From NCBI RefSeq assembly GCF_026151345.1, contig NZ_JAMQPR010000001.1:2152676-2216675 (forward strand): a stretch of DNA of 64,000 bases, read 5' to 3'. This document shows, one piece after another, positions 39,268 through 50,890 of the stretch. How positions within the stretch are numbered: the first letter of the stretch is position 1; each line of letters opens with the position of its first letter. This DNA is from Leptospira paudalimensis. Lineage in GTDB: Bacteria > Spirochaetota > Leptospiria > Leptospirales > Leptospiraceae. Below the pieces are notes generated by a model. It searched no databases and had not been told where the DNA came from. It worked only from the letters and a program-made list of their open reading frames with translations. Position numbers and translations under genes: made by a program.

Positions 39268-39548
39268 ATGTCCGAATCTTGGATGCTATAACGAAGAAAG
39301 GTATTACAACTTCCTTCTTCTGTATACCGAACCAAGTCATAGTCCAAACGTGTGGATCGGAAGAATTTGGAGTGAGCCAATCGTTCTCGGATTTCCTGTC
39401 GGATGTGGTCACGAGCTTCTTGCCTTTTATCATAATAGGCAGGTGATAATATTTCACTTTTGTAAGACAAATTTCCCTCACGGTAAATCGCTACAGTGAC
39501 CTGCACTCGGTATTTGCGTTGTAATCCTTGTTTTACTTCCGTATTCAT
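39264..39548 (-). CDS. Small conserved-looking hypothetical protein
   Basis: 94 residues from the ATG at 39548, with TTTGGA upstream. Predicted strands (YRVQVTVAIYREGN and TFLRYSIQD) flank a charged helix (KRQEARDHIRQEIRERL). I do not recognise the family. It is the first gene of the long minus-strand run and overlaps mutY by 4 bp, so it is probably a coupled partner in expression only. Confidence 0.7.
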   Translation of the reverse strand: MNTEVKQGLQRKYRVQVTVAIYREGNLSYKSEILSPAYYDKRQEARDHIRQEIRERLAHSKFFRSTRLDYDLVRYTEEGSCNTFLRYSIQDSDI

Positions 39549-39689
39549 TGGTTCCAAAAAGCCCAGGTTTTCTTCCTAAATTGATTTTCGGTTTGGAAGG
39601 GAGTGAAATTGAAAGCCACAGATTTTTTTCATACTGCTTGCCCAAATTTTCGAATTTAATTTCCTAGATAATGAGAACATAAGATTCAA

Positions 39690-41711
39690 ATGAGCACCAA
39701 ATATAACGAATCGCCATTTTTTTACAGAAGAAGACCTACAAGAGAAGTGAAAGTGGGAGATGTTGGAATTGGAGGAAAAAACCCAATCCGCGTCCAATCC
39801 ATGATCACATCTAACACAAGAGATACGGATGCAAGTATCCAACAAATCTCAGATTTAGAGAAGGCAGGATCGGAAATTGTTCGCCTAACAGTTCCTAGTC
39901 AAGCGGATGCTGACAACTTACCAAATATCCGAAAACGAATGAAAGAACTTGGTCTAAAAGTCCCTCTTGTTGCAGACATCCACTTCACTCCCCAAGTTGC
40001 TCTCAAATGTGTGGAATGGGTTGAAAAGGTGCGTATTAACCCAGGAAACTTTGCTGACAAAAAAAAATTTGAGATCATCGAATACACTGACAAAGATTAT
40101 AATGAAGAATTAGAACGGATTGAAGAAGTATTCACACCCCTTGTCTTAAGAGCCAAAGAACTTGGTGTTGCGATGAGAATTGGCACGAACCACGGAAGTT
40201 TATCGGATCGTATCATGAATCGATTTGGGGACACACCTCTTGGAATGGTAGAATCCGCATTGGAATTCATCCGGATCGCTGAAAAAAATTCTTATCGTGA
40301 CATTGTTGTTTCTATGAAAGCATCCAACCCTCAGGTGATGATACAAGCCTATCGTATGTTAGTTGCCAGGTTTTATGACTTAGGAATGGATTATCCACTC
40401 CACTTAGGTGTGACCGAAGCCGGGGATGGTAAAGACGGAAGGATTAAATCGGCTATTGGAATTGGAAGTTTACTCGAAGACGGTTTAGGTGATACGATCC
40501 GAGTCTCCTTAACAGAAGATGCAATTCATGAAATCCCTGTAGCGAAGGAACTGGTTAAAAAATACAACGATCTATATTTCGCTTCCTTAACAGCCAAAGA
40601 AAATCCATTGATACGGGAAAGTATTTATACGGAATTTCGTGATCCTTTCCAATACGCTCGTTTTTACTCCAAAGAAATTGCCGTTGGAGAAACAAAAATT
40701 GGAGATACAAATCCAGTTCGAATTGAGTCCTGTTTTCCTTTTTTTGGCGAGGGAACTGCAGAAGAAGTCCTCCATCTCATCCAAAGGGGAAACAAATCAG
40801 GTCGAGTACCAGAACTCATTCATTTTAACATTGATTCCGAATTAGATTTACTAACGCTTGGAACGATGGTGAGGAGAGGATCCTTTCCTTTGCCTGTTTC
40901 CTTCGCACTCTCTGAAGATCTCATGTACCAATATGATACTTTTGCTGAGGATTTGTATAAATTTCAAAAGTGGGTTATCTCCCCTTCTCTCTTTTTAAAG
41001 GAATCGGAAGAATCCTGGGATGATCTTTTACAATTTGTATTAAGATACGCCAAAGACAAACGATCTGTAGAATGGACCTTTTCATCATCTAACATAGAAC
41101 ATGTGTCTATAGTCTTAAAAGAATGCAAAAAAAGAAAAATTGAGAATATCCTTTTTTCAACTTCAGACGGTGACTTACTTACGATTCGAAAACTTGCATT
41201 TTTATTAAGAGAATCTGATTACCCTATCGTTTTAAATGTTTCAGGTAAAAAGAAAGACCGACTGATGTATGATGCTTCCATCCAAGCTGGGGGAAGTTTA
41301 TTGGATGGGATTGGAGATGTTTTAAGACTATCCTATGGTGACGGAGAAGCAGAAGAATGTTTGCATTTAAATTTTGATATCCTGCAAGCAACTCGCTTAA
41401 GACTCACCAAAACAGAATACATTTCCTGCCCATCTTGCGGAAGGACCATGTTTGACCTACAAACAACAACAGCAAAAATCAAAGAAAAAACAGGGCATCT
41501 AAAAGGTGTGAAAATTGCTGTGATGGGATGTATTGTCAATGGACCCGGTGAGATGGCAGATGCTGATTTTGGATATGTTGGTGCAGGAATTGGTAAAGTC
41601 CACCTCTACAAAGGGAAAGAAATTGTAAAAAAAGGAGTCTCTGAAACGGAAGCTCCCGACCTACTCATCGAACTCATTCGCGAAAATGGGATGTGGAACG
41701 ATCCAGAATAA
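39690..41711 (+). CDS. ispG: 4-hydroxy-3-methylbut-2-en-1-yl diphosphate synthase (long form)
   Basis: 673 residues against about 370 in E. coli. It makes HMBPP in the MEP isoprenoid pathway. The TIM barrel (1-280: VADIHFTP, RINPGNF, GTNHGSLSD) and C-terminal Fe-S domain (about 540-673, C580, C583, C614 and E621 in CPSC and MGCIVNGPGE) are separated by an added domain of about 250 residues. This three-part build is known from Chlamydia, plants and spirochaetes. There is no ideal ribosome site; GATAATG-like bases 25-30 bp upstream could be a -10 box. Confidence 0.95.
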   Translation: MSTKYNESPFFYRRRPTREVKVGDVGIGGKNPIRVQSMITSNTRDTDASIQQISDLEKAGSEIVRLTVPSQADADNLPNIRKRMKELGLKVPLVADIHFTPQVALKCVEWVEKVRINPGNFADKKKFEIIEYTDKDYNEELERIEEVFTPLVLRAKELGVAMRIGTNHGSLSDRIMNRFGDTPLGMVESALEFIRIAEKNSYRDIVVSMKASNPQVMIQAYRMLVARFYDLGMDYPLHLGVTEAGDGKDGRIKSAIGIGSLLEDGLGDTIRVSLTEDAIHEIPVAKELVKKYNDLYFASLTAKENPLIRESIYTEFRDPFQYARFYSKEIAVGETKIGDTNPVRIESCFPFFGEGTAEEVLHLIQRGNKSGRVPELIHFNIDSELDLLTLGTMVRRGSFPLPVSFALSEDLMYQYDTFAEDLYKFQKWVISPSLFLKESEESWDDLLQFVLRYAKDKRSVEWTFSSSNIEHVSIVLKECKKRKIENILFSTSDGDLLTIRKLAFLLRESDYPIVLNVSGKKKDRLMYDASIQAGGSLLDGIGDVLRLSYGDGEAEECLHLNFDILQATRLRLTKTEYISCPSCGRTMFDLQTTTAKIKEKTGHLKGVKIAVMGCIVNGPGEMADADFGYVGAGIGKVHLYKGKEIVKKGVSETEAPDLLIELIRENGMWNDPE

Positions 41712-41754
41712 AAAATAGTTTCCTTTTGTTTCTTCCATCTGTAACTTCACCCAG

Positions 41755-43443
41755 GTGGAAGAAAAAGAAAAAAAAGAAATTTTATCCAAAATCCAATCGA
41801 TGGAGAAGGAACTTTTTTTCTTAAAAGAAAAAGTCCTTTCTCTCTCAGAATCTAAAGTGATTTCCATATCGGAAACTTCCGACATTCCAAAACAAACACT
41901 TGTTATAGAAGATACAAACCCCATCTCAATTGAAGAAGGCCCCAATTGGTTCATCCAATGGATTGGACAAAATTTATTTGTAAAACTAGGTGTATTTTCA
42001 CTCATCCTTGCTTCTATTTGGTTTTTTTATCTAGCAATCGAAGAATATTGGATCAACGAATCAGTTCGCATTTGGATTGGTATCCTCTCATCTCTTCCAA
42101 TCCTTTGGTATGGATACAAAACAAGGGAATCAAGGCCTTATCTTTCACCAAGTTTACTTGGTCTAGGGATTGCGGTTTTATTTTCTGCCTACTATTCAGG
42201 ATATGTTTGGTATGATTTATACGGAACAGAAACTTGTTTTGTAGGACTGATCCTTTTAAGCCTAACAGCTGTTGGAATTTCGTACGCAGAAAAAAGCGAA
42301 GTTTTATTTGGATTTGCGAGTTTGGGTGTGTTTCTTTCCCCCATTTTAGTTTCCACAGGGCAAAACTCCTATCCATTTTTATTTACCTATTTACTCATAT
42401 GGAATGTTTTATTCTTTTACATCCGAAAGGAAATGCCTTGGAAGGTGATCCCTTTACTCATCCTAATTGCAAATCATTTAATCTTTGCCACTTGGGCAGA
42501 ATCGAAATTAGAAGAAGCTAGAATCTTTTTCCCATTCATCTTCCAATTGGGTGTGTACCTTCTATTTTTAGTTCGCGAATTCGAAGTATTGAAAAAAAAC
42601 ATCGAAAAGAATCCAAACCTAACCTTAATTACAATAGGACTTACTTTAGGTCTTGGTTTTATACAATCCTTTTGGATTTTTGAAATTTTTTATCCAACAT
42701 TAAAACCGTTTCTTCTAACACTTGTTCTTATCGTATTTTATGGAATTTACCAAAGGTCTCTCCGTGATATCACACTTACAAGCGAAACAAAAAAAGTGTA
42801 CGATATCATTAGCCTTTTTGGATTACCACTCATTATCAGTGTGATTGTGATGGGAATGACAGGCAAAGTATTGGCATTTAGCCTGATTAGTTTTGCTTTT
42901 GTTGTGACAATAGCAGCAACATATTCTAAACAATTGTATATGTATTTAGCAACATTCCCTGTTTGGTTTTTTGCTCTGTTTTATATTTTTGCGTTTACCT
43001 ATCGTTCATACAATGAAGTTCCATTTCTAAATGGTAGGTTTCTTATTTTTACAACAGGTAGTTTGTATTTGGTTTTATCGTATTGGTATAGTAGACAGTT
43101 TTCCAATTTTTCAAAACTGTTCCTCTACGCCGCCTATCCTTATTTCCTACTGGGAAATTTTGTGGAAATCCATTTGGGTTTTCCTGAAGAAAAACGAATG
43201 TTTTTATACACAATATGTTTGATCTTCTATGGATTTGGAACACTAGTGATTGGATTCAAAAAACACATCCACTCCATAAAGGTGGCAGGTTTTGTTTCTT
43301 TGGCACTTGTCGTAGCCAAATTTTATTTATATGATTTTTGGAACTTATCCTTGGGATACCGAATCCTAGCAGGTTTGTTTTTAGGAATCACTCTTATTAT
43401 TACAGGAACGTTTTACAATCGAATCAAAAAGGAAACTACATGA
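41755..43443 (+). CDS. DUF2339-type polytopic membrane protein
   Basis: 562 residues. A short N-terminal coiled coil (MEEKEKKEILSKIQSMEKEL, with E and K repeats) is followed by about 15-18 hydrophobic helices and a VKLGVFSLILASIWFFYLA-type first helix, as in the DUF2339 family. Function unknown; the family pairs with DUF3999 proteins in the same operon, and that pairing is seen here. The start is a GTG and is uncertain (ATG at 41800). Its TGA overlaps the next ATG (ATGA). Confidence 0.82.
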   Translation: MEEKEKKEILSKIQSMEKELFFLKEKVLSLSESKVISISETSDIPKQTLVIEDTNPISIEEGPNWFIQWIGQNLFVKLGVFSLILASIWFFYLAIEEYWINESVRIWIGILSSLPILWYGYKTRESRPYLSPSLLGLGIAVLFSAYYSGYVWYDLYGTETCFVGLILLSLTAVGISYAEKSEVLFGFASLGVFLSPILVSTGQNSYPFLFTYLLIWNVLFFYIRKEMPWKVIPLLILIANHLIFATWAESKLEEARIFFPFIFQLGVYLLFLVREFEVLKKNIEKNPNLTLITIGLTLGLGFIQSFWIFEIFYPTLKPFLLTLVLIVFYGIYQRSLRDITLTSETKKVYDIISLFGLPLIISVIVMGMTGKVLAFSLISFAFVVTIAATYSKQLYMYLATFPVWFFALFYIFAFTYRSYNEVPFLNGRFLIFTTGSLYLVLSYWYSRQFSNFSKLFLYAAYPYFLLGNFVEIHLGFPEEKRMFLYTICLIFYGFGTLVIGFKKHIHSIKVAGFVSLALVVAKFYLYDFWNLSLGYRILAGLFLGITLIITGTFYNRIKKETT

Positions 43444-44675
43444 AAACTTTATTCCCAATTTCATTACTGATCATATTACTTACGACAACTTCCATTTTCG
43501 CAAGGCCCTTACCTGTCGAAAATTTTAAATACAAAAAAGACATCACACTCCCTTCCAAACTTTCTGAAAGTCGGATTGTAAAAGTGTTACTCGATGAAGA
43601 GTTTTATAAACATTCATTTTATGGAGACCTTCGTTTGACTCTAAATGGAGAGATTGTTCCTTACAAAATCCAAAATGCAGAAGAAATTAGCAAATACACG
43701 GAAAAACTAAAACCAGAGTTACTATTCACCAAAAAAGATGAAATGGAAATTTATGTGTTAGAACTACCGAAACTTCCAGAAGGAATGTCCTATTCAAAAT
43801 TAACAGTAACGAGTTCCTATGATTATGAAACATCAATTACTCTAAAGTTAGGTGATAATCCGGACAGTTTTGCTGAAACTAAAAATGTATTTTTGTACAA
43901 ATATGGATCACAATCATCTGGAGAAATTGATTTAGGAAATACCAAATACAGATATGTTCGATTGGAAGTGGAAAATGGATCAAATTTAAAATTTCCTTCT
44001 GTCACCAGGACCAAAGAAAATAAACATTTATACTTTGAAAAAACCCATCAGATACCCAATCCATTATTGGAAGAAAATGCCGTGCTTTTTACATTTCCAA
44101 ATGAAAACCAAAGTAGTTTCCAAAACATCAAACTATCCTTTGAAGAAAAAAATTGGGAACGTATGATTACAGTTCGAGGGAAAATCAATAAAAAAGAATG
44201 GGACACAGTCTTCCAAGGAACCATCAATCATGATGAAAAAGAAGGAAATTTTGCTGAGATCCCTATCTCTTCTCCATTGAGTTCCGAATTTACGCTCCAA
44301 ATTGAAGATGGTGAAAATCAAACCTTACACTTAAAGGAAGTAATCACTGTACAACCATTAGAGGAAATTTTATTTTTTGCAGAGAACGGCACCAAAGATG
44401 CAAATTACAGTTTGTATTATGGAAATCCATACCAGTGGCCTGCCAATTTTGATCCATACACATACCCATCCTCTGATGAATTGAGGGAAAAAACTCCGAT
44501 GGAAGGCAAACTGACAAAAGAAGTGGAAAATGTTGAATTTGGATACAATTTGATTTACCCTCCTATTTCTGGTTATATTACAACTGGACTTTTTTATCTC
44601 GGAATTGGAACACTTCTTGTGTTTATCTTTTCTATCTTAAAATCAAAACGACTTGTTGCCAATGAATCAGTCTAA
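43440..44675 (+). CDS. DUF3999-type envelope protein
   Basis: 411 residues. A signal peptide (about 1-19, ending IFA) leads to a beta-rich extracytoplasmic region and a single C-terminal membrane helix (about 377-400) with a short cytosolic tail. This is the usual layout of DUF3999 proteins, and the position directly after a DUF2339 gene (ATGA overlap) supports that call. I used the ATG at 43440. Function unknown, presumably a complex with the DUF2339 protein. Confidence 0.75.
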   Translation: MKTLFPISLLIILLTTTSIFARPLPVENFKYKKDITLPSKLSESRIVKVLLDEEFYKHSFYGDLRLTLNGEIVPYKIQNAEEISKYTEKLKPELLFTKKDEMEIYVLELPKLPEGMSYSKLTVTSSYDYETSITLKLGDNPDSFAETKNVFLYKYGSQSSGEIDLGNTKYRYVRLEVENGSNLKFPSVTRTKENKHLYFEKTHQIPNPLLEENAVLFTFPNENQSSFQNIKLSFEEKNWERMITVRGKINKKEWDTVFQGTINHDEKEGNFAEIPISSPLSSEFTLQIEDGENQTLHLKEVITVQPLEEILFFAENGTKDANYSLYYGNPYQWPANFDPYTYPSSDELREKTPMEGKLTKEVENVEFGYNLIYPPISGYITTGLFYLGIGTLLVFIFSILKSKRLVANESV

Positions 44676-44712
44676 CAACGATACTCTGGAAACAGGTTCA
44701 AAAGGGGTGAAT

Positions 44713-45168
44713 ATGAAACAATTAAAAATAATAACAACAATGATAGGTATGATTTCCTTACTCATCGTCATGAATTGTACGGGAACAAGGCCAGACAATT
44801 TGGGAATTCGATCGGGAAAGTTATTGGAATGTCCTAAAACTCCAAACTGTATCAGTAGTTTTTCAGATCCTACTGACAAAGAACACTATCGAAATTCGGT
44901 GCCTTATCAAAAACCAACAGTAGAGGCAATTTCCATATTAAAGGAAAGAATTCTAAACCATCCAAGAACCAAAATCATCAAAGAAGAAAACAATTATTTG
45001 TATATTGAATTCACAACCCTTATCATGCGTTATGTGGATGATGTAGAGTTTTATTTTGATGAAAAAACAAAACAATTACACTTTCGATCTGCATCTAGAC
45101 TAGGAAAGTCTGACTTGGGATTGAACCGTAAACGAATTGAAAGTCTTTTAAAGGACATTCAGATTTAG
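44713..45168 (+). CDS. DUF1499-type lipoprotein
   Basis: 151 residues from the ATG at 44713, preceded by AAAGGGGTG. The signal peptide ends IVMNC, a spirochaete-type lipobox with Asn before the Cys (Cys at about residue 22). The mature domain has the DUF1499 pattern: CPKTPNCISSF, a conserved FTTLIMRYVDDVEFYFD strand and FRSASRLGKSDLGLNRKRIE. Function unknown. It is the last gene of the plus-strand unit. Confidence 0.85.
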   Translation: MKQLKIITTMIGMISLLIVMNCTGTRPDNLGIRSGKLLECPKTPNCISSFSDPTDKEHYRNSVPYQKPTVEAISILKERILNHPRTKIIKEENNYLYIEFTTLIMRYVDDVEFYFDEKTKQLHFRSASRLGKSDLGLNRKRIESLLKDIQI

Positions 45169-45199
45169 TTTCTTACGTTTCGTCAACATACCTCAAAAG

Positions 45200-45241
45200 A
45201 AAAAGATACGATTCCATACTGAAAGAGTCTAGAATCGTATC
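45200..45241 (-). terminator. Terminator of carB (bidirectional hairpin)
   Basis: GATACGATTC (45205-45214) and GAATCGTATC (45232-45241) form a perfect 10-bp stem with a 17-base loop. On the minus strand the stem is followed by TTTTTCTTTT, so it ends the carB transcript, 9 bp past its stop. On the plus strand the stem could slow the ispG unit but has only a poor T run. Confidence 0.8.
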
Positions 45242-45249
45242 GGAATTGA

Positions 45250-48200
45250 TTATTTCTTTTTGTGAATTTCCTGTAATGAATTTACTGAATAACCTTTATC
45301 TTTCATTTCCACAAGTCCATGGATCAGAGCTTTTGCAGCTTGTGATGTTGTAAGGCATGGAACTTTGTATTTAATTGCCGCTTGGCGAATCGTAAATGCA
45401 TTTTCTCTTGTGACTCTAGACAAAGGAGTGTTGATGATCAAATGGATTTTTTTCTCTTTGATATAATCAATCACATTTGGAAAATAACCATCATAGATTT
45501 TATTGATTTTACTCGATAAAATTCCATTATCAGATAAAAACTTATGAGTTCCCTCTGTTGCAATGATGTTATAACCCAAATTGGACAAGGACCTAACTGG
45601 TTCTAATAATTCTTTTTTGGTCTTATCATTGATGGTAACAAAAACGGTTCCGTGTTTTGGTGGTTCTTCACCTGCCATAATCTGCGCTTTGACAAAAGCT
45701 TCTCCCTTTGTGGAGGCAACTCCCATCACTTCACCTGTAGATCTCATTTCTGGTCCAAGGATTGTATCAACACCAGGAAATTTACTAAATGGTAAAACTG
45801 CTTCTTTTACAGTGATCATTGGTGCAGAAAACCGTTTCCCTAATTTGAAAGAGGCCAAAGTTTCACCTAACATTAGTCGAACGGCAATCTTCACAACAGG
45901 GATTCCGATTGATTTTGCAACAAAAGGAACGGTTCTTGATGCTCTCGGATTTACTTCTAAGACATAGAGAGTCTCATCTTTAATCGCATACTGCACATTG
46001 ATAAGACCCTTAACATTTAATTCTAAAGCAAGTCGATACGTAGCTTCTTCAATTTCTTGGAGCATCCGTTGGGAAATACTTTGAGGGGGTAAAACACAAG
46101 CAGAATCACCTGAGTGGATCCCTGCCTCTTCAATATGTTCCATAATTCCTGCAATAAATACATCCTTGCCATCACAAAGTGCATCTACGTCGACTTCCGT
46201 TGCATCTTGCAAAAAGGAATCTACAAGAAGTGGTCTATCTTCAGAAACCTCTTCCGCTTCTTCCATGTATTTGTCTAGTTCCGTTTCTTCATTGACTATC
46301 AACATAGCTCGACCACCTAACACATAGGAAGGTCGAACAAGCACTGGGTATCCAATTTTTCTTGCAATTTCTCTTGCTTTGTCTTTGGAAGAAGCAATTC
46401 CGTTTTCTGGTGATTTTAAATTTAATTTATCCAATACTTCAGCAAATCGTTTTCGATCTTCTGCTCGATCAATGGAATCAGGACTTGTTCCAAGAATTGG
46501 AACTCCTCTTTTTTCCAAGGATTTAGCCAGTTTGAGTGGGGTTTGCCCACCTAACTGCACAATCACACCATCAGGCCTTTCCTTTTTGAAAATTGCCATC
46601 ACGTCTTCTAAACTGAGTGGTTCAAAGTACAACCTGTCTGAAGTATCGTAATCTGTGGAAACTGTTTCTGGATTGGAATTTACCATGATGGATTCAACAC
46701 CTGCTTCCTGTAAGGAAAATGATGCATGGCAACAACAATAATCGAATTCGATCCCTTGCCCAATTCGGTTTGGTCCGCCACCGAGGATCATAACCTTTTT
46801 CTTAGAAGTCACATCAGATTCATCTTCTTCGTCATAAGAAGAATACATGTAAGGAGTAAATGCTTCAAACTCACCAGCACAAGTATCAATTCGTTTGTAT
46901 ACAGGTTGGATTTTCTTTTCATCTAAGTAAGATTCGATTTTTTCTTCTTCTTCTCTAAGAGTTTTATCAACCTTCGCTTTGGTGATATCAATGGCTGCCC
47001 CACTTCTGACTTGGGCTAAAATTTGTTCTTCTTTCGAAAGGAAAGCAAGTTGTCTATTGGAGAAACCTGCTTGCTTCATTTCTTCAATGATTCCATTTCC
47101 GTCTTTTCGATATTTATTTTCTAATTGGAAAAGTTCTTCAAATTGGTATAAAAACCATGGATCGATTTTACAAATTTCATGGATTTCTTCGACACTCATT
47201 CCAAAATCGAATGCCATCTTTACATAAAAAATTCGTTTGTCAGTTGGCCGTTTGACTTTCGCTGTTAACCATGTTTTTCTTTCTTCTTTTGGAACAGCTT
47301 CCCATTCCATCAGTTCTTTTAAATACCCATCACTTCCAAAACCAAATCGATCTGTTTCAAGGGAACGTAATGCTTTTTGAAAACTTTCTTTAAAGTTTCT
47401 ACCGATAGCCATTGCTTCCCCAACAGCCTTCATTTGTACACCCAATGTATTGTCAGAACCTGGGAATTTTTCAAAAGCAAATCGAGGGATTTTGGTAACT
47501 ACATAATCAATGGATGGTTCAAAACTAGCAGGTGTTACTCTTGTGATATCATTTCGTATTTCATCCAAAGTGTATCCGATGGATAACAATGCTGCAATTT
47601 TTGCGATGGGAAATCCAGTTGCTTTTGAAGCAAGTGCTGAAGATCTGGAGACCCTTGGGTTCATTTCGATGACAATTACATCACCATTTTCTGGGTTCAC
47701 AGCAAATTGAATATTAGATCCACCAGTTTCTACACCAATTTCCCTGATGATATCGATCGACATATCACGTAATCTTTGGTATTCTTTGTCACTTAACGTT
47801 TGTTGTGGAGCAACAGTAATGGAGTCTCCTGTATGAACACCCATTGGATCCAAGTTTTCAATGGAACAAATGATCACCACGTTATCATTTAAATCTCGCA
47901 TTACTTCTAACTCAAATTCCTTCCAACCCATTACGGATTCTTCTACAAGGATCTGGGAAATAGGAGATGCAGATAATCCTTTTTGAGCGATATCATCAAA
48001 TTCAGATTCATCATAACAAGTTCCACCACCAGTACCACCTAAAGTGAATGCAGGGCGAATGATGATGGGAAATCCGATTTCGTCTTTTGCTTTTCTCGCT
48101 GCATCCATGTCGGACACCATAAAAGACTTCGCAACTCGGATCCCAAGTTTTTCCATCGCTAGTTTAAAGAGTTCTCTATCTTCTGCTTTTCGAATTGCTT

Positions 48201-48561
48201 CTACTTTTGCACCTATGAGTTCTACATTGTATTTCTCTAATACACCTTCTCTATGTAAGGCGAGTGCTAAATTGAGCGCCGTTTGCCCACCCACTGTTGG
48301 CAAAATGGCATCTGGTTTTTCTTTTTTAATGATTTTTTCGAGAACAGGAACGGTGAGAGGTTCAATGTATGTGGCATCAGCAAGGTCAGGATCAGTCATG
48401 ATGGTCGCAGGATTTGAGTTCACCAAGATGACTCGTATCCCTTTTTCCCGAAGTGCTTTTGTTGCCTGAGTTCCTGAGTAGTCAAACTCACATGCCTGCC
48501 CGATGACGATTGGTCCGGATCCGATGATCAATATTGATTTTAAGTCGTTACGTTGCGGCAT
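45250..48561 (-). CDS. carB: Carbamoyl-phosphate synthase large subunit
   Basis: 1103 residues. It forms carbamoyl phosphate from bicarbonate, ATP and the ammonia delivered by CarA, for arginine and pyrimidine synthesis. Both ATP-grasp halves are present ([19 protein letters not shown] at 14-32 and [17 protein letters not shown] near 600), with the dimer and allosteric MGS-like domain at the end. GAGGAAAC precedes the ATG. carA is not in the window. It is the last gene of the A2M/sulfatase/carB run, 20 bp from the sulfatase stop. Confidence 0.97.
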   Translation of the reverse strand: MPQRNDLKSILIIGSGPIVIGQACEFDYSGTQATKALREKGIRVILVNSNPATIMTDPDLADATYIEPLTVPVLEKIIKKEKPDAILPTVGGQTALNLALALHREGVLEKYNVELIGAKVEAIRKAEDRELFKLAMEKLGIRVAKSFMVSDMDAARKAKDEIGFPIIIRPAFTLGGTGGGTCYDESEFDDIAQKGLSASPISQILVEESVMGWKEFELEVMRDLNDNVVIICSIENLDPMGVHTGDSITVAPQQTLSDKEYQRLRDMSIDIIREIGVETGGSNIQFAVNPENGDVIVIEMNPRVSRSSALASKATGFPIAKIAALLSIGYTLDEIRNDITRVTPASFEPSIDYVVTKIPRFAFEKFPGSDNTLGVQMKAVGEAMAIGRNFKESFQKALRSLETDRFGFGSDGYLKELMEWEAVPKEERKTWLTAKVKRPTDKRIFYVKMAFDFGMSVEEIHEICKIDPWFLYQFEELFQLENKYRKDGNGIIEEMKQAGFSNRQLAFLSKEEQILAQVRSGAAIDITKAKVDKTLREEEEKIESYLDEKKIQPVYKRIDTCAGEFEAFTPYMYSSYDEEDESDVTSKKKVMILGGGPNRIGQGIEFDYCCCHASFSLQEAGVESIMVNSNPETVSTDYDTSDRLYFEPLSLEDVMAIFKKERPDGVIVQLGGQTPLKLAKSLEKRGVPILGTSPDSIDRAEDRKRFAEVLDKLNLKSPENGIASSKDKAREIARKIGYPVLVRPSYVLGGRAMLIVNEETELDKYMEEAEEVSEDRPLLVDSFLQDATEVDVDALCDGKDVFIAGIMEHIEEAGIHSGDSACVLPPQSISQRMLQEIEEATYRLALELNVKGLINVQYAIKDETLYVLEVNPRASRTVPFVAKSIGIPVVKIAVRLMLGETLASFKLGKRFSAPMITVKEAVLPFSKFPGVDTILGPEMRSTGEVMGVASTKGEAFVKAQIMAGEEPPKHGTVFVTINDKTKKELLEPVRSLSNLGYNIIATEGTHKFLSDNGILSSKINKIYDGYFPNVIDYIKEKKIHLIINTPLSRVTRENAFTIRQAAIKYKVPCLTTSQAAKALIHGLVEMKDKGYSVNSLQEIHKKK

Positions 48562-48581
48562 AGTTTCCTCTTTTTTTCTTA

Positions 48582-50861
48582 TTAATTTTCATTGATATCT
48601 GATAAAGAACTGGGGATTAAATATTCTCCTGCCAGTGAAGCACTCTCCCACTTCACTACAGTTTTATATAAGGTTTCTCTCATTTTGGAAGCCATTGGAT
48701 GATTGGGGTATAAATTATTTTTGTTCAATGGATCTTTCTTTCGATCATAGAACTCAAACCTGACACCTTCCCTCGTGGGAATATAGATCAATTTGTAATT
48801 TGAATTTTGAATGCTTCTGTGTTTTGAAAATGCTATCGTTTCACGATAAATGGGATCAGTGATCATGATTTGGTAGTCTTCTTCCGGAACAACTTGGTGC
48901 AGTGATAAAATATTCGGATATGGGATTCTCTGTTTTTGGAAAAAATGGTTACCAACATCGGAAAACCAAATTCCAGTCTCAGAATAAACAAATCGATCTT
49001 CATTCCAGTCCTTTTGCCCAAGAATGGTTAATAAGGATTTGCCTGGGTATTCCAATTGGGAAGGGATTTCAAAATAATCCAAAAGAGTGGGAACTAAATC
49101 AATACTGGAGGTAATGCCATCGAAATTTTTTTCAATCGGGGGAACGGATTCAAACTTGGATGATTTCGGAAATTTGATCATCAAAGGGACATGGGTGACA
49201 GATTCACCACGAAGGTGTTCACCATGCCCTTGCCCATGGATGTCTTCATACAGTGCTTCTCCGTGATCGGCAGTTAAAATGATGATCGCATCATCATAAA
49301 TTCCTTTTGATTTTAAATAACCAACCATTTCACCAAATTCTTGGTCAAAGGCATAAACTGCGCTATCAAATAAGCTTCGGATTTGAGAGATTTCTTCCTG
49401 ATTGGGAAGACTGGAATCCGTCGGATCTACAAATTTAAGATACTTATATTTCCCATAATAATGAGGATTCGTAAAACGTTTGTAATGTGGGTAGGCAGGT
49501 GTGTATGGAAAATGGATTACACTGGAAAAATAGGTAATGGAATAAGGAGAGTTTCCTCTTTCACTCACCAAAGAATCAAAGCGTTTGAGTAAACGATCCC
49601 CATCTCCCCAAGTGGAAAGTCCATCAAGTTCTTCTAAGTATTTTTCTCCCGAAAACCAAGAACCTACAAGGAATGGCATCATTAGAATTTGTGTTTCTGC
49701 TGTCCTTTGGACCGTCATGATCCTTGCATTAAAATTTGGAGCATATACTTCATCAAAACCAAAGTTGGCTCTTGGAAATATGTCAGCGGCAAAACTACCA
49801 ATGGCAAAATGATCGTATCCAATTTTTTTTAGGATTTGTTGGAGTGTTGGAAAGGAAGGAGACCCAATCCTTTGTTTTTCTTCCGGTGACGGAAACATGT
49901 CTCGAACTTTATGTTCCATCGAGTATTTACCAGTTAGAGTGTCTGCCCAACTTGGGAAAGTTCGTGGAATCGTTGTATGGTGGTCATGAAATACAAAACT
50001 ATCTTTTGTAAATAAATCGATATTGGGTGTGATGGATTGGCCATTGATCTTTGCACCAATTTTATCGTAACGTAATGAATCTGCAGATAAGATGAAGATA
50101 GGTGGTTTTCCTTTTTCTTCAGAGTAACGGAAGGAAGATATTCCCATCCATAAACTTGGCAAACCATATAAAAACAAAAGGAAAATGAGTAATACGCCAT
50201 ATGTTTTGATATGAACATTCTGATAGTGTTTCCCTTGCAATATCACAAAAACAAAATAAAGTAATCCAATTAAGTACAATCCATTGGAATGGAGAAAGCC
50301 TAACACCAAAACATGTAAGATGGCAAAAAAACTTTCTTTGTTTTTATGAAGGTAAACATGGCGGCCTAAAATTACAAAGAGAAGTAAAACCAATATCCCC
50401 AAAACAAAATTGAGAAACATTGGTGAGATGGTATCAGTTAAAAAATAAAGAAATGGTGCAAAACTAGGATACCGAAAGAAGAAAAATTCCCCATAAATTT
50501 GAGGGAACATGATCATTGATTGGAAAAGAGCCAAACATTCGATGAATAAAACACTTCCAACCAAGAAATACCATTTAACAACTGAACGATTCCATAAGGA
50601 GAAACCTAAGTTCACTAGTGAGAATAAACTTGTATGGATAAAAAGAGAAACGGCAAAAACCTTAGCCGTAGTGGTCAAATAAACACCAAAAAAGGCACCT
50701 AAGTATTGTTTAAGGAAGTCGCCAACGTCGACACCCATAATTGTAAAGCTGGTATTAAAGAGGAGAAAGAATAGATAAAAAAAAACTGAATAATAGAGGG
50801 AAATTTTAAAAATTCGGATGGGGAAAAAAGGGGCTTGGTTCGGACCCATTAGAGTCATCAT
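48582..50861 (-). CDS. Membrane-anchored sulfatase/phosphotransferase-type protein
   Basis: 759 residues. Five to six N-terminal helices (about 18-235) precede an alkaline-phosphatase-fold domain: the first metal Asp in [13 protein letters not shown] (D261), a [16 protein letters not shown] segment that holds the likely Thr/Ser nucleophile, and [23 protein letters not shown] with metal Asp and His residues. There is no Cys/Ser-x-Pro-x-Arg formylglycine motif in standard form. The build is that of LtaS-like or phosphoethanolamine-transferase-like enzymes, so envelope glycan or lipid modification is plausible. Substrate unknown. Confidence 0.85.
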   Translation of the reverse strand: MMTLMGPNQAPFFPIRIFKISLYYSVFFYLFFLLFNTSFTIMGVDVGDFLKQYLGAFFGVYLTTTAKVFAVSLFIHTSLFSLVNLGFSLWNRSVVKWYFLVGSVLFIECLALFQSMIMFPQIYGEFFFFRYPSFAPFLYFLTDTISPMFLNFVLGILVLLLFVILGRHVYLHKNKESFFAILHVLVLGFLHSNGLYLIGLLYFVFVILQGKHYQNVHIKTYGVLLIFLLFLYGLPSLWMGISSFRYSEEKGKPPIFILSADSLRYDKIGAKINGQSITPNIDLFTKDSFVFHDHHTTIPRTFPSWADTLTGKYSMEHKVRDMFPSPEEKQRIGSPSFPTLQQILKKIGYDHFAIGSFAADIFPRANFGFDEVYAPNFNARIMTVQRTAETQILMMPFLVGSWFSGEKYLEELDGLSTWGDGDRLLKRFDSLVSERGNSPYSITYFSSVIHFPYTPAYPHYKRFTNPHYYGKYKYLKFVDPTDSSLPNQEEISQIRSLFDSAVYAFDQEFGEMVGYLKSKGIYDDAIIILTADHGEALYEDIHGQGHGEHLRGESVTHVPLMIKFPKSSKFESVPPIEKNFDGITSSIDLVPTLLDYFEIPSQLEYPGKSLLTILGQKDWNEDRFVYSETGIWFSDVGNHFFQKQRIPYPNILSLHQVVPEEDYQIMITDPIYRETIAFSKHRSIQNSNYKLIYIPTREGVRFEFYDRKKDPLNKNNLYPNHPMASKMRETLYKTVVKWESASLAGEYLIPSSLSDINEN

Positions 50862-50890
50862 TCCAAACCCACTTTATCCGTAAACTTTTC

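Noticed and set aside
45581..48469. Plus-strand open frames opposite carB
   Set aside because: Antisense shadows in a well-defined conserved gene.
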